A DNA stretch of 6,019 bases from Bacteroidales bacterium (GTDB taxonomy: Bacteria; Bacteroidota; Bacteroidia; Bacteroidales; ML635J-15). The stretch lies in contig JAQVPT010000227.1 in assembly GCA_028701945.1 (NCBI GenBank), positions 1 to 6,019 on the forward strand, read 5' to 3'. Made by a program: the position numbers and the translations under genes. The notes below the pieces were generated by a model that did not search any database, was not told the DNA's origin, and saw nothing but the letters and a program-made list of their open reading frames with translations. Shown here in pieces: positions 1 through 5,911 of this stretch (the stretch's first letter is position 1; each line of letters opens with the position of its first letter).

Positions 1-128
1 TTTACTATTAAATCTCCCAATGCCTTACAAAATTATAAAATAATTTAGAACTCGCATTACAAATGCTTAGTATAGATGCGTCCTCGTTGCACGTGTCCGC
101 CTTTGGCTGAAACGAGGACGAGTTGGGG
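1..128 (+). repeat. 128-bp dispersed direct repeat, copy 1 (may continue left of the window)
   Basis: This stretch matches 3782-3909 in the same orientation, with four mismatches in 128 bases (at 4, 22, 46 and 47). It contains a small hairpin, GCATT-ACA-AATGC (54-66), and a perfect 10-bp stem, CGTCCTCGTT (79-88) with AACGAGGACG (111-120), around a 22-nt loop. It ends in AGTTGGGG, after which the two copies diverge completely. The short minus-strand reading frame across it (8-208) looks like a by-product of the repeat. It has no transposase and is best described as a REP- or MITE-like element. Confidence 0.9.
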
Positions 129-188
129 GGACTACGCTGAGGTGAGGTATTATTTGAGGGAAAATATTTTGCGCAAAACATTGTTACA

Positions 189-269
189 AACCGTCGGCAA
201 GTAAGCAATGTAGCCCTGCCATCTGCTTTTAGCGTAGGCTTTGCAGGGCTATGGTGTTTACTTGCTGTT
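189..269 (-). repeat. Large imperfect hairpin resembling an integron attC site
   Basis: Two 23-nt arms, 197-219 and 243-265, pair at 19 of 23 positions around a 23-nt centre. Outside them, AAC (189-191) and GTT (267-269) can pair, with unpaired spacer bases between them and the stem. That nested plan and the overall length of about 80 bp are like integron attC sites. The site lies 15 bp past the parE stop codon, where a cassette's attC would be expected. The outer boxes do not match the RYYYAAC/GTTRRRY consensus beyond AAC/GTT, so the attC reading is inference. There is no T-tract on either side, so it does not look like an intrinsic terminator. Confidence 0.5.
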
Positions 270-284
270 AGAAACTGCCGTTTG

Positions 285-584
285 CTAGCTGTTTAATCTA
301 TCTTCTATATCCATCATTTGGTGTAAAACTCTGATAATTTCAACGATTTTACTTTTCTTTTCAATTTTATAAAAGATAAAATGAGATTTGATTTTGGATT
401 TGAAGTATCCTTTCCTGACTGAACTGCAATCAATCCCAGATTCTGGTTTTTTTACGACATACTCTATTTCATCTATAATTAGATTTATATATCTGTCCGC
501 TTGTTCAATTGACCAGTTTTCAACAGTATATAACCAAATATTCTCAAGATCTTGGCTTGCCAAGAGACTTATTCTGTATTTCAT
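285..584 (-). CDS. parE: ParE/RelE-superfamily toxin of a type II toxin-antitoxin system
   Basis: The product is 99 aa, the usual ParE length. The N-terminal half (about 1-45) has the family's strand followed by a helical hairpin, with an Asp/Glu/Trp-rich stretch at 11-24. The C-terminal half carries the recognisable ParE core: R57-K-G-Y60, S67-H-F-I-F-Y72 and R85-V-L-H-Q-M-M-D92. ParE toxins act in the cytoplasm and classically poison DNA gyrase. The related RelE toxins cleave mRNA, and the target here cannot be read from sequence. The start codon overlaps the antitoxin stop by one base (TAATG), so translation is probably coupled. No frameshift or missing core segment is visible, so it looks intact. 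The symbol reflects family, not orthology to plasmid RK2 parE. Confidence 0.9.
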   Translation of the reverse strand: MKYRISLLASQDLENIWLYTVENWSIEQADRYINLIIDEIEYVVKKPESGIDCSSVRKGYFKSKIKSHFIFYKIEKKSKIVEIIRVLHQMMDIEDRLNS

Positions 585-832
585 TATGCCGGAAGGTGTT
601 TTTCGTGAATGTTTTTAAGAAAAGTATCACGGTCAAAATCTTTTACAAAACCAGATTTCTCACCTTTTTTTAATTCATTAATAAGTTCAGATTTCTTTGA
701 TTGCTCATACTCAAAAAGTCTAAGAGCTGCTCTAACAACTTCACTTGCGGATGAGAACTTACCAGACTTAATTTGCTGATTAATGAAATTATCAAAATAG
801 TCTCCGAGTAGTATTGATGTATTCTTAGCCAT
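584..832 (-). CDS. parD: ParD/CC2985-family ribbon-helix-helix antitoxin
   Basis: The product is 82 aa. Residues 4-9 (NTSILL) form the predicted DNA-contacting strand. Helices at about 10-20 and 29-41 surround the typical S23-G-K-F-S-S-A-S-E-V-V-R-A-A-L-R-L-F-E segment, a hallmark of the ParD/CC2985 group. The charged C-terminal tail (about 42-82) is the part that, in this family, wraps and neutralises the ParE toxin. The gene precedes the toxin with a one-base overlap, the standard antitoxin-first order. The ATG at 832 is favoured because a Bacteroidota promoter sits just upstream, with its -7 box ending 18 nt before the start. ParD dimers usually repress their own operon, which fits the palindrome over that box. 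Confidence 0.93.
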   Translation of the reverse strand: MAKNTSILLGDYFDNFINQQIKSGKFSSASEVVRAALRLFEYEQSKKSELINELKKGEKSGFVKDFDRDTFLKNIHEKHLPA

Positions 833-850
833 AATTGTTTGTGTTTTTTA

Positions 851-881
851 CAAAGATACCAATTATTGGTATTGTGTGCAA
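851..881 (-). promoter_or_regulatory. Bacteroidota-type promoter of the parDE operon
   Basis: On the minus strand, TTG (881-879) is followed after exactly 20 nt by TATCTTTG (858-851). This matches the Bacteroidota sigma-ABfr consensus of a TTG-type -33 box, a 19-21 nt spacer and a TAnnTTTG -7 box. Initiation about 6-8 nt downstream would leave a leader of only about 12 nt before the parD ATG. Confidence 0.72.
856..872. promoter_or_regulatory. Perfect 17-bp palindrome, probable ParD operator
   Basis: ATACCAAT-T-ATTGGTAT is a perfect inverted repeat (8+1+8). It overlaps the TA of the -7 box and fills most of the spacer of the parDE promoter. Ribbon-helix-helix antitoxins bind such palindromes as dimers, alone or with their toxin, to repress their own promoter. 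The site is seen directly; its binding by this ParD is inferred from position and family behaviour. Confidence 0.68.
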
Positions 882-964
882 GTTTTTTTCGGTTTTTGCT
901 AACTTGTGTTTAGTGGCATTAATCAATTATTGTTAAGCTATATAAAACGTAACCGAGAATATGC

Positions 965-977
965 TTACAACCGTTGG
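965..977 (-). repeat. Second attC-like core, upstream edge of the parDE segment
   Basis: TTACAACCGTTGG here resembles TTACAAACCGTCGG at 184-197 (one gap, one mismatch), and both are followed by TAAGCAA within 5 to 10 nt. The two cores are in direct orientation, 781 bp apart, and bracket the parDE promoter and genes. If 189-269 is an attC, this would be the end of the preceding site. No matching second arm is found to the right, where a 98-bp element begins at 1005. Confidence 0.35.
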
Positions 978-1004
978 TTAACTTTTAAGCAAATACAGAA
1001 GTGT

Positions 1005-1102
1005 CCCATCCTAAAATAGCTTTACCCAAACTATACCTCGTTTCAGCCAAAGGCGGACACGAGGACGAGTTGGGGAAAAACATTAAAGATATTTTGGATG
1101 GG
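1005..1102. mobile_element. 98-bp MITE-like element with 19/20-bp terminal inverted repeats
   Basis: The left end (1005-1024) begins CCCATCCTAAAATAG. It matches the reverse complement of 1084-1102 at 18 of 20 alignment columns, with one single-base gap and one substitution. There is no reading frame inside and no transposase in the window, so this would be a non-autonomous element or a deleted insertion sequence. The interior holds the short inverted-loop version of the dispersed repeat (1036-1075). I see no target-site duplication. The symmetric ends and compact size support a mobile or structural element, but mobility is inference. Confidence 0.5.
1036..1075 (+). repeat. Short repeat copy 2 with reversed loop
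   Basis: The right part, ACGAGGACGAGTTGGGG (1059-1075), is identical to the right ends of the two 128-bp copies. The hairpin CCTCGT...ACGAGG (1036-1064) has the same stem, but its loop is the reverse complement of theirs. It also lacks 7 nt (TTGCACG) present in copies 1 and 3. The left part of the 128-bp unit is absent. Confidence 0.85.
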
Positions 1103-1142
1103 TTTGGGTATAGGTAGGTTGTAATTTTAAAACATTTTATAT

Positions 1143-1835
1143 CTAATCCAAATACTTCTCAGGTTTATACAAATTGTATTTTATACCCACTGCTGCCCAG
1201 TACGACAAGTACTTGACATATGCTGTAATTAATTCACTGCCTAAAGATTCAGTATAGGTAAAACTGATTCTATGGTAAAATAAATCCATTTGCATATAAA
1301 CCTGAAGTTTATCCGATATTTGATAAGCTGGTGAAATTGTAAATTGGGTTTTGATTGGTCTAAATAATTCTGCCCACCCTTTATCATCATAAATGTCTTT
1401 TAATTCCATATGCCCTTTATAGCTAAACTTTTCAGTTTGTGCATTGTAATAAGATTCTGTAATGTAAAGCAAAGCACTTATATTTGTTCCAATACTAATA
1501 GAAAAATTGTTCATCCTGTATTGATATAGTACTGGAAGCGCTAAAGTTAAGCTCTGATATCTGGGTGGGTTATCACTATAACTTTGTTGAAAACGCTGCA
1601 AATTACCTGATAACCCAGTGTAAAGCCAGTGATTTCCAGAGAGGTTAAAACCAATATCTGCACCAGCTGTAAAATGTATCTGGGGTAACTGTCCTTTAGT
1701 TTCAAAATCTTGCTCAATATCGGGAAAGAAACAATGCATCTGATGCACACCTCCGCCTGCTTTAATGTCGATTTGTTGGGCGGAAAGAACTATTGACATT
1801 AACAACACCAAACAGAGCAAAATCGTTTTTTTCAT
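1143..1835 (-). CDS. Outer-membrane beta-barrel protein (PorT-like family)
   Basis: The product is 230 aa. A clear Sec signal peptide (KK then a hydrophobic core) ends ...LSA19, with cleavage before Q20. The mature part alternates polar and hydrophobic or aromatic residues in short strands, for example QIHFTAGADIGFNL, SLTLALPVLYQYRM and TQFTISPAYQI. It closes with a strand, WAAVGIKYNLY (213-223), as in the small 8-10-stranded barrels annotated as porin family or PorT in Bacteroidota. It should sit in the outer membrane; no substrate or partner can be inferred. It starts 24 nt after the stop of the preceding gene on the same strand, so it is probably co-transcribed with that gene and the RHS tail. 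Whether it helps the toxin locus or is a bystander is unclear. Confidence 0.72.
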   Translation of the reverse strand: MKKTILLCLVLLMSIVLSAQQIDIKAGGGVHQMHCFFPDIEQDFETKGQLPQIHFTAGADIGFNLSGNHWLYTGLSGNLQRFQQSYSDNPPRYQSLTLALPVLYQYRMNNFSISIGTNISALLYITESYYNAQTEKFSYKGHMELKDIYDDKGWAELFRPIKTQFTISPAYQISDKLQVYMQMDLFYHRISFTYTESLGSELITAYVKYLSYWAAVGIKYNLYKPEKYLD

Positions 1836-1859
1836 ATCTTATTATTTAAATTAACACTT

Positions 1860-2531
1860 CTATTTTATATATCCTGTTTTTTTTAAGAACTTAAATTTTT
1901 CAGGTCTATTTCTTATCTTATCAAAGATGTAGTATCGTATGAATGCTCTTTTGGAGGTAACGTTATTAACACCTCCTGTAAAGTAAGCTGCAAACTTATT
2001 TGTTCTACAGATTATAGTCTTATCATCACCACCTGAACGGTAATAATTCTTATTTTTATTATCCCAAAATAGCACAGTACTGGCTAGTTCGGCTGATGAA
2101 ATAACCTTTTGTTTATCAGAATTAATAAATATAATATATCTTAATGTAATCTCTTTGTTTTGAGATATACCCTGAATAAAAAAAAGTTTTGTTGTGAAAA
2201 AATCATTAGAAAAATAATCACCCAAATAGTAAACATCAACACAAACCGCTTTTTTGAAGAAATCTTGAAATTGACAATATCTACTTACCGTATTGATAAT
2301 CATACTCTTTATGCTATCGCAAACTTTCTCATAGAAAACAAAACTTGTAATTGTGTCTGTTGCTTCAAAAACAAAACCAATATTACTATTGAAACTATAA
2401 TTAAGTTCATTGTAATTTTCAGGTATTCTTACTCCATTTTTATAATTAATATAGTTTATTGTTTTCTGCCCCAAACAAAAACTACATAAAATCAATAGAA
2501 AACAAAATGCAAAACCTTTTTTTGTTACCAT
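1860..2531 (-). CDS. Secreted or periplasmic protein of unknown family; candidate immunity protein
   Basis: The product is 223 aa and I do not recognise a family. Residues 1-21 form a signal peptide (KK, hydrophobic run, ...CLG21, cleavage before Q22). No good lipobox surrounds C16 or C19, so a soluble periplasmic or exported product is likelier than a lipoprotein. The mature part is rich in Phe, Tyr and Asn and has four cysteines (71, 86, 97, 175), enough for two disulfides. The tail is basic (RNRPEKFKFLKKTGYIK). The start ATG lies inside the last codons of the RHS toxin gene (7-nt overlap), so the two are probably translated together. In polymorphic toxin loci that position normally holds the immunity gene, and a signal peptide would put the protein where an incoming toxin could be met. 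The immunity role is inferred from context only. Confidence 0.6.
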   Translation of the reverse strand: MVTKKGFAFCFLLILCSFCLGQKTINYINYKNGVRIPENYNELNYSFNSNIGFVFEATDTITSFVFYEKVCDSIKSMIINTVSRYCQFQDFFKKAVCVDVYYLGDYFSNDFFTTKLFFIQGISQNKEITLRYIIFINSDKQKVISSAELASTVLFWDNKNKNYYRSGGDDKTIICRTNKFAAYFTGGVNNVTSKRAFIRYYIFDKIRNRPEKFKFLKKTGYIK

Positions 2532-3778
2532 GGTTTATTAGATCTAATGTTAAAACCAAACCTAGAATAATGGTATTTTGGTAAATAATCATTTTTAACT
2601 TGATTAAATTGAATTTGCAAAGTATTAACCTTGTAGCCCCAAGCTTTGCCTTGATCTAGCGAAAATAACCTTGCTGTTGCTTCTTCATTTTCATATGTAT
2701 ACCTAGGAGAAAAAATCGCATTAAAATTAACATGGATAAACTCATGCTGCATAACTATATATAATTGTTCTTTTGACTGAAAAGCATTTGGAAAGAGATA
2801 TACATCTGATTTAAACCACCCCCTATATTCAGTTGCTCCGTCTACTCTAATTCCAGACGGTTCACAAACAGCACCATTCTCTACATAGTAGCCTTCGGGC
2901 ATTGAGTGATCAGCATATAAGTGTTTTACTTTTTTTGATATATTCGTATACTTTTCAGCAAACTCTCTTGCAGACGAATTATCATACTCGACAGGTCCCG
3001 ATGTACCATTTATATCAATACTAGGAGTACTATTTATAATGCCAGCACCCGTTAGAAAACCACCTCCTTTTTGTTTTGCAGCAATTCCTCCTATTAACCC
3101 ACTTGTTACAAAGCTAATACCTCCGGATATCAAGGATGATTTTGTTCCTGCCCATAAACCTTCACCAAAACTTGCACCGCACATCCATGAATTACCGGAA
3201 CCTGTAATAAATGCAGTTGGTGAGGCTCCTGCAGCACCAGTAATTCCTGCTTCTAAGAATCCTATTGACCCTATTGCACTACCAACAGCAGCCCCTGCTA
3301 CACCACCTGCAAAACCTGCTGCTAATCCAATTCCAAAATAACCTACACCTTGCGAGAAGTTATCAATATTACCAGCAGAATAGTTTACTCCTAAATTAAA
3401 TGCTCCCAACCATATAGACGTTGCAATAATTGGAGCCCATATGATTTCTCCACTTGGATCTGAATACTTTAATGGATTATTCAAACAATACGAATACCTA
3501 TTGTAACACTGTGAACTAAAAGGATCCTGAACAAAATTATCAGTAGAAAGAAACCTACCCACAACCGGGTCGTAGCAGCGTCCGTTCATGTTAATAAGAT
3601 CAAATTCAGGTAGCATTTCGTGCCCTGTATAGCCTCGGTTTATCAATTGAGGTTCCTGTACACTTGCATATATCCAGTTCTGTGGGTTTCGCATACGCCC
3701 CAAACTAGTCCTCGTTTGCAACGAGGACTTATTTTTCTTTGCATTTTCAATGCTTAAACCAACATTTAAAGGATTCAT
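2525..3778 (-). CDS. Orphan RHS-repeat tail with C-terminal HExxH metallopeptidase toxin-like domain
   Basis: The product is 417 aa, far shorter than a full RHS protein (usually over 1000 aa). It starts just before the final core, so the shell-forming repeats and any N-terminal export domain are missing. Residues 29-110 are the RHS-associated core, including YDPVVGRFLSTD (69-80) and NRYSYCLNNPLKYSDPSG (93-110). Residues about 112-235 are Gly/Ala-rich and hydrophobic, as often seen before the toxin tip. Residues about 265-417 form the variable tip. It contains H345-E-F-I-H349, the zinc-binding HExxH motif with catalytic Glu346, and N364-E-E-A, where Glu365 or Glu366 could be the third zinc ligand (gluzincin style). 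I infer a peptidase toxin; its target is unknown. An in-frame stop at 3806-3808 and the repeat at 3782 limit the start. Residues 17-25 are encoded by the repeat-family hairpin at 3708-3728. It could be a translated displaced tip or a silent donor for recombination with a full-length RHS gene elsewhere. Confidence 0.85.
   Translation of the reverse strand: MNPLNVGLSIENAKKNKSSLQTRTSLGRMRNPQNWIYASVQEPQLINRGYTGHEMLPEFDLINMNGRCYDPVVGRFLSTDNFVQDPFSSQCYNRYSYCLNNPLKYSDPSGEIIWAPIIATSIWLGAFNLGVNYSAGNIDNFSQGVGYFGIGLAAGFAGGVAGAAVGSAIGSIGFLEAGITGAAGASPTAFITGSGNSWMCGASFGEGLWAGTKSSLISGGISFVTSGLIGGIAAKQKGGGFLTGAGIINSTPSIDINGTSGPVEYDNSSAREFAEKYTNISKKVKHLYADHSMPEGYYVENGAVCEPSGIRVDGATEYRGWFKSDVYLFPNAFQSKEQLYIVMQHEFIHVNFNAIFSPRYTYENEEATARLFSLDQGKAWGYKVNTLQIQFNQVKNDYLPKYHYSRFGFNIRSNKPW
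3698..3728 (-). repeat. Compact member of the repeat family inside the RHS coding frame
   Basis: A perfect 9-bp stem, GTCCTCGTT (3708-3716) with AACGAGGAC (3720-3728), closes a 3-nt loop. Read on the minus strand it continues into TAGTTTGGGG, close to the GAGTTGGGG end shared by the other three repeats. It differs from the 128-bp copies mainly in lacking the 19 loop bases ACGTGTCCGCCTTTGGCTG. It encodes KSSLQTRTS, just before the RHS-associated core. Confidence 0.8.
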
Positions 3779-3781
3779 TTC

Positions 3782-3909
3782 TTTGCTATTAAATCTCCCA
3801 ATACCTTACAAAATTATAAAATAATTGTGAACTCGCATTACAAATGCTTAGTATAGATGCGTCCTCGTTGCACGTGTCCGCCTTTGGCTGAAACGAGGAC
3901 GAGTTGGGG
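3782..3909 (+). repeat. 128-bp dispersed direct repeat, copy 3
   Basis: Same orientation as 1-128 and about 97% identical. Its stem arms are at 3860-3869 and 3892-3901, and the small hairpin is at 3835-3847. On the minus strand its end lies 3 bp before the ATG of the RHS tail, so the repeat forms the whole 5' leader of that operon. On its other side it faces the upstream region of the plus-strand gene at 4077. Confidence 0.92.
3809..3844 (-). promoter_or_regulatory. Possible promoter carried by the repeat, for the RHS-tail operon
   Basis: On the minus strand TAATTTTG (3816-3809) matches the Bacteroidota -7 consensus TAnnTTTG and lies about 31 nt upstream of the RHS start. The nearest TTTG (3844-3841, in the loop and arm of a small hairpin) is 24 nt away, a little longer than the usual 19-21. 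Both boxes are also present in copy 1, so the repeat may carry a portable promoter. The signal is weak in such AT-rich DNA. Confidence 0.3.
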
Positions 3910-4076
3910 CAAAAATAGTAGTATTGCAATACATAAAGAGTATCACCGCTGTAATAAAAGTAATTTTGGTTTCCATAAAATGTTAAATTAAAATTAGAAT
4001 TTTCAGTAAAAATATATAATTTTTAATATGATTACAAAAAAATACAGTATTTTTATGCAAATAAAACAAGTTTAGC
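3910..4076 (+). other. AT-rich upstream region of the secreted-protein gene
   Basis: This is 167 bp with no gene. TAATTTTG at 3961-3968 fits the Bacteroidota -7 consensus, but no TTG box is present at the proper distance, so a promoter is only suggested. No Shine-Dalgarno-like purine run precedes the ATG at 4077, which is common in Bacteroidota. Nothing else is recognised. Confidence 0.35.
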
Positions 4077-5858
4077 ATGTTAAAACAAACATTAATATTT
4101 GTTATTCTAATTTTACTAATTAAAGTTTGTATTAGTGCAGATAATGAAGAAGTAATCTGGGAAAACGATTTTTCTAACCCTAATGATTGGGTTTGCGATT
4201 ATAATCATATTTTTGCTAATGGTCCATGGGTAATAGGAAATGAATCGCCAGGTGGTGAGCAAGCAGTTTATATGGGTACAATCCAATCGTCAACTTATGA
4301 AAATGGTTATGCCCTATTTGATTCTGACGGGTTGGGCATGGGAAGCAACAATCAAAACTCGTGGATGACATATAAGACAAGAATTGACTGTAGTGAATTT
4401 AATAATGTAATACTTAAGTTTCAGAGTTATTATAGAAAAGGTGAAGCCAATGTTACTGTAGAAATAAGTAACGACAGTATTAACTGGCAAGAATATATTG
4501 TACATAGCGATGTTAGATTTACTGATTGCACTAATAATCCTGATTTTGTTCATATAGACATTAGTGAAATAGCTGCTAATCAGTCCAGTCTTTTTGTTCG
4601 TTTCAGGTATAACGGCGAGAAGGGTTACGCTTGGATGATTGACGATGTAGTATTAATGCAAAAACCACAATGCGATTTAAAATTTATAGATGCAGGAATA
4701 GATTTTTTCGAGTTCCCTCACTTTTTTAATAATTCTTTGTTCGACACTTACTATGCTAGACATGGGCATTATTCAAAATTACCTATACATCAGTTGGGGA
4801 ACGAAAATTCTCAAATGGTTTTTTATGTAAAAATTGCAAATAACGGCACCGATACTATTATTCCACACGTACACGTACAAGTTACCGACCCTGGGGGATT
4901 TGCAATCTATAATGATGTTTTTATTGCCAATGAGCCTCTTGCTCCCGGAGACAGCATAGGCACTTTTGTTTGTGATGAACCTTTTAGTATTAGCAAACCA
5001 TTATTAGGGATGTATTATTTTAATTATGAACTTTTATCAGAAAGTTTTGATGATGCTTATTCTTATGATAACTATTTCTATGATTCAACAGAAGTTACTT
5101 TAAACGTTTTTGCACGCGACAATAACAATATGACAGGATTATTAAAAACAGCAGATATTTGTCCTGAAGTAGGTGAATACGATGAAATTGCTATGACATA
5201 TCTATTTACAAGAAGTGTATATGTTACAGGTATTGAAATTTTTGTACCTGATGCTATACCTTTTTTAGAATATCTTGGCGGTGGACTTTATTATTGTTAT
5301 GACTATCATTACCCTGAAGTATTAATGAAGGCGATAAGTGTTCATGCTAATGAATTAGACACATTAGGCAAATGGTATCATCTTGATATCAGCCCTAATT
5401 ATAATAATTTTATCGAAGTATATAATGAGCCTAGATTAATACTATTTATATATAATTATACGGATATTAATTACAGTTTTCCTGTTGATCATAGCATAAA
5501 TACAACAGGTCACGATTTTCTTGCTTTGTTTGGGTCATTCTTTTATTCTCATTTTTATCATGCAACACTCATGGTTCGCTTAATAGTAGAAGATGAATTC
5601 AGTGCGAGTGAAAATTTACATTCCAATAAAGATTTCATAAAAGTAATTGGTAATCCGACACACGAATATTTAAATCTAAATATAGATAAACAATTAATGG
5701 GCAAAAATATTTGTGTTTATAATGCATTGGGACAAAAAATTTTAACTAAAATGGCTAGTATTGAACGCTTACAGATCAATATTTCATCTTTAGAAGCAGG
5801 GGTGTATTTTGTTGGAACAGACAAAATACTGTATGTAAAAAGGTTTATTATGGAGTAA
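4077..5858 (+). CDS. Secreted multidomain protein with type IX secretion (Por) sorting domain
   Basis: The product is 593 aa. Residues 1-21 are a Sec signal peptide (...VCISA21, then DNEE). Residues about 25-195 look like a jellyroll module of the MAM or choice-of-anchor type. This begins with WENDFSNPNDWVC, includes a repeated NSWMTYKTRIDCS-like strand, and ends in the typical Y184-A-W-M-I-D-D-V-V-L193. Residues about 245-350 resemble a CARDB/Ig-like module (VKIANNGTDTI, LAPGDSIG), and 355-505 are not recognised. Residues about 520-593 are the type IX tail: NPTHEYLNLNI (526-536), VYNALGQKIL (547-556), ISSLEAGVYFV (569-579) and a final KRF (588-590). The protein should cross the inner membrane by Sec and the outer membrane by the PorSS translocon, with the tail removed or used for anchoring. 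No catalytic motif was found, so adhesion or carbohydrate binding is possible but unproven. It is transcribed divergently from the RHS operon and seems unrelated to it. Confidence 0.87.
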   Translation: MLKQTLIFVILILLIKVCISADNEEVIWENDFSNPNDWVCDYNHIFANGPWVIGNESPGGEQAVYMGTIQSSTYENGYALFDSDGLGMGSNNQNSWMTYKTRIDCSEFNNVILKFQSYYRKGEANVTVEISNDSINWQEYIVHSDVRFTDCTNNPDFVHIDISEIAANQSSLFVRFRYNGEKGYAWMIDDVVLMQKPQCDLKFIDAGIDFFEFPHFFNNSLFDTYYARHGHYSKLPIHQLGNENSQMVFYVKIANNGTDTIIPHVHVQVTDPGGFAIYNDVFIANEPLAPGDSIGTFVCDEPFSISKPLLGMYYFNYELLSESFDDAYSYDNYFYDSTEVTLNVFARDNNNMTGLLKTADICPEVGEYDEIAMTYLFTRSVYVTGIEIFVPDAIPFLEYLGGGLYYCYDYHYPEVLMKAISVHANELDTLGKWYHLDISPNYNNFIEVYNEPRLILFIYNYTDINYSFPVDHSINTTGHDFLALFGSFFYSHFYHATLMVRLIVEDEFSASENLHSNKDFIKVIGNPTHEYLNLNIDKQLMGKNICVYNALGQKILTKMASIERLQINISSLEAGVYFVGTDKILYVKRFIME

Positions 5859-5911
5859 TAGAAATTTGTTAAGCATAATACACACAAAATCTGAAACAAT
5901 CTGCTATCCCC

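Noticed and set aside
167..178. 12-bp perfect palindrome TTTTGCGCAAAA
   Set aside because: It lies between the repeat and the hairpin, away from any promoter or gene start. A single short palindrome is not enough to call an operator.
8..208. 66-codon minus-strand reading frame across repeat copy 1
   Set aside because: About 60% of it is the 128-bp repeat, and copy 3 does not retain a comparable full frame. The composition is not protein-like, and I see no domain or signal.
891..945. Possible attC with GCTAAC on the left and GTTAAGC on the right
   Set aside because: The right box fits GTTRRRY, but the bases between the boxes do not form a stem and the span is too short. Treated as chance in AT-rich DNA.
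3039..3341. 100-codon plus-strand frame rich in Pro and Ala
   Set aside because: It is the exact antisense of the Gly/Ala-rich segment of the RHS tail; the composition is a mirror of that gene.
2525..3778. RHS tail as a plain pseudogene
   Set aside because: The frame is open for 417 codons, the core and HExxH motif are intact, and it overlaps the next gene tightly. An orphan tip is a better fit, although lack of expression cannot be excluded.
1..3909. CRISPR array
   Set aside because: The repeats are few, long and irregularly spaced by kilobases, with no spacer pattern and no cas genes.
1..3909. Composite transposon bounded by the 128-bp direct repeats
   Set aside because: The repeats encode no transposase, have no terminal inverted repeats of their own, and I see no target duplication next to them.
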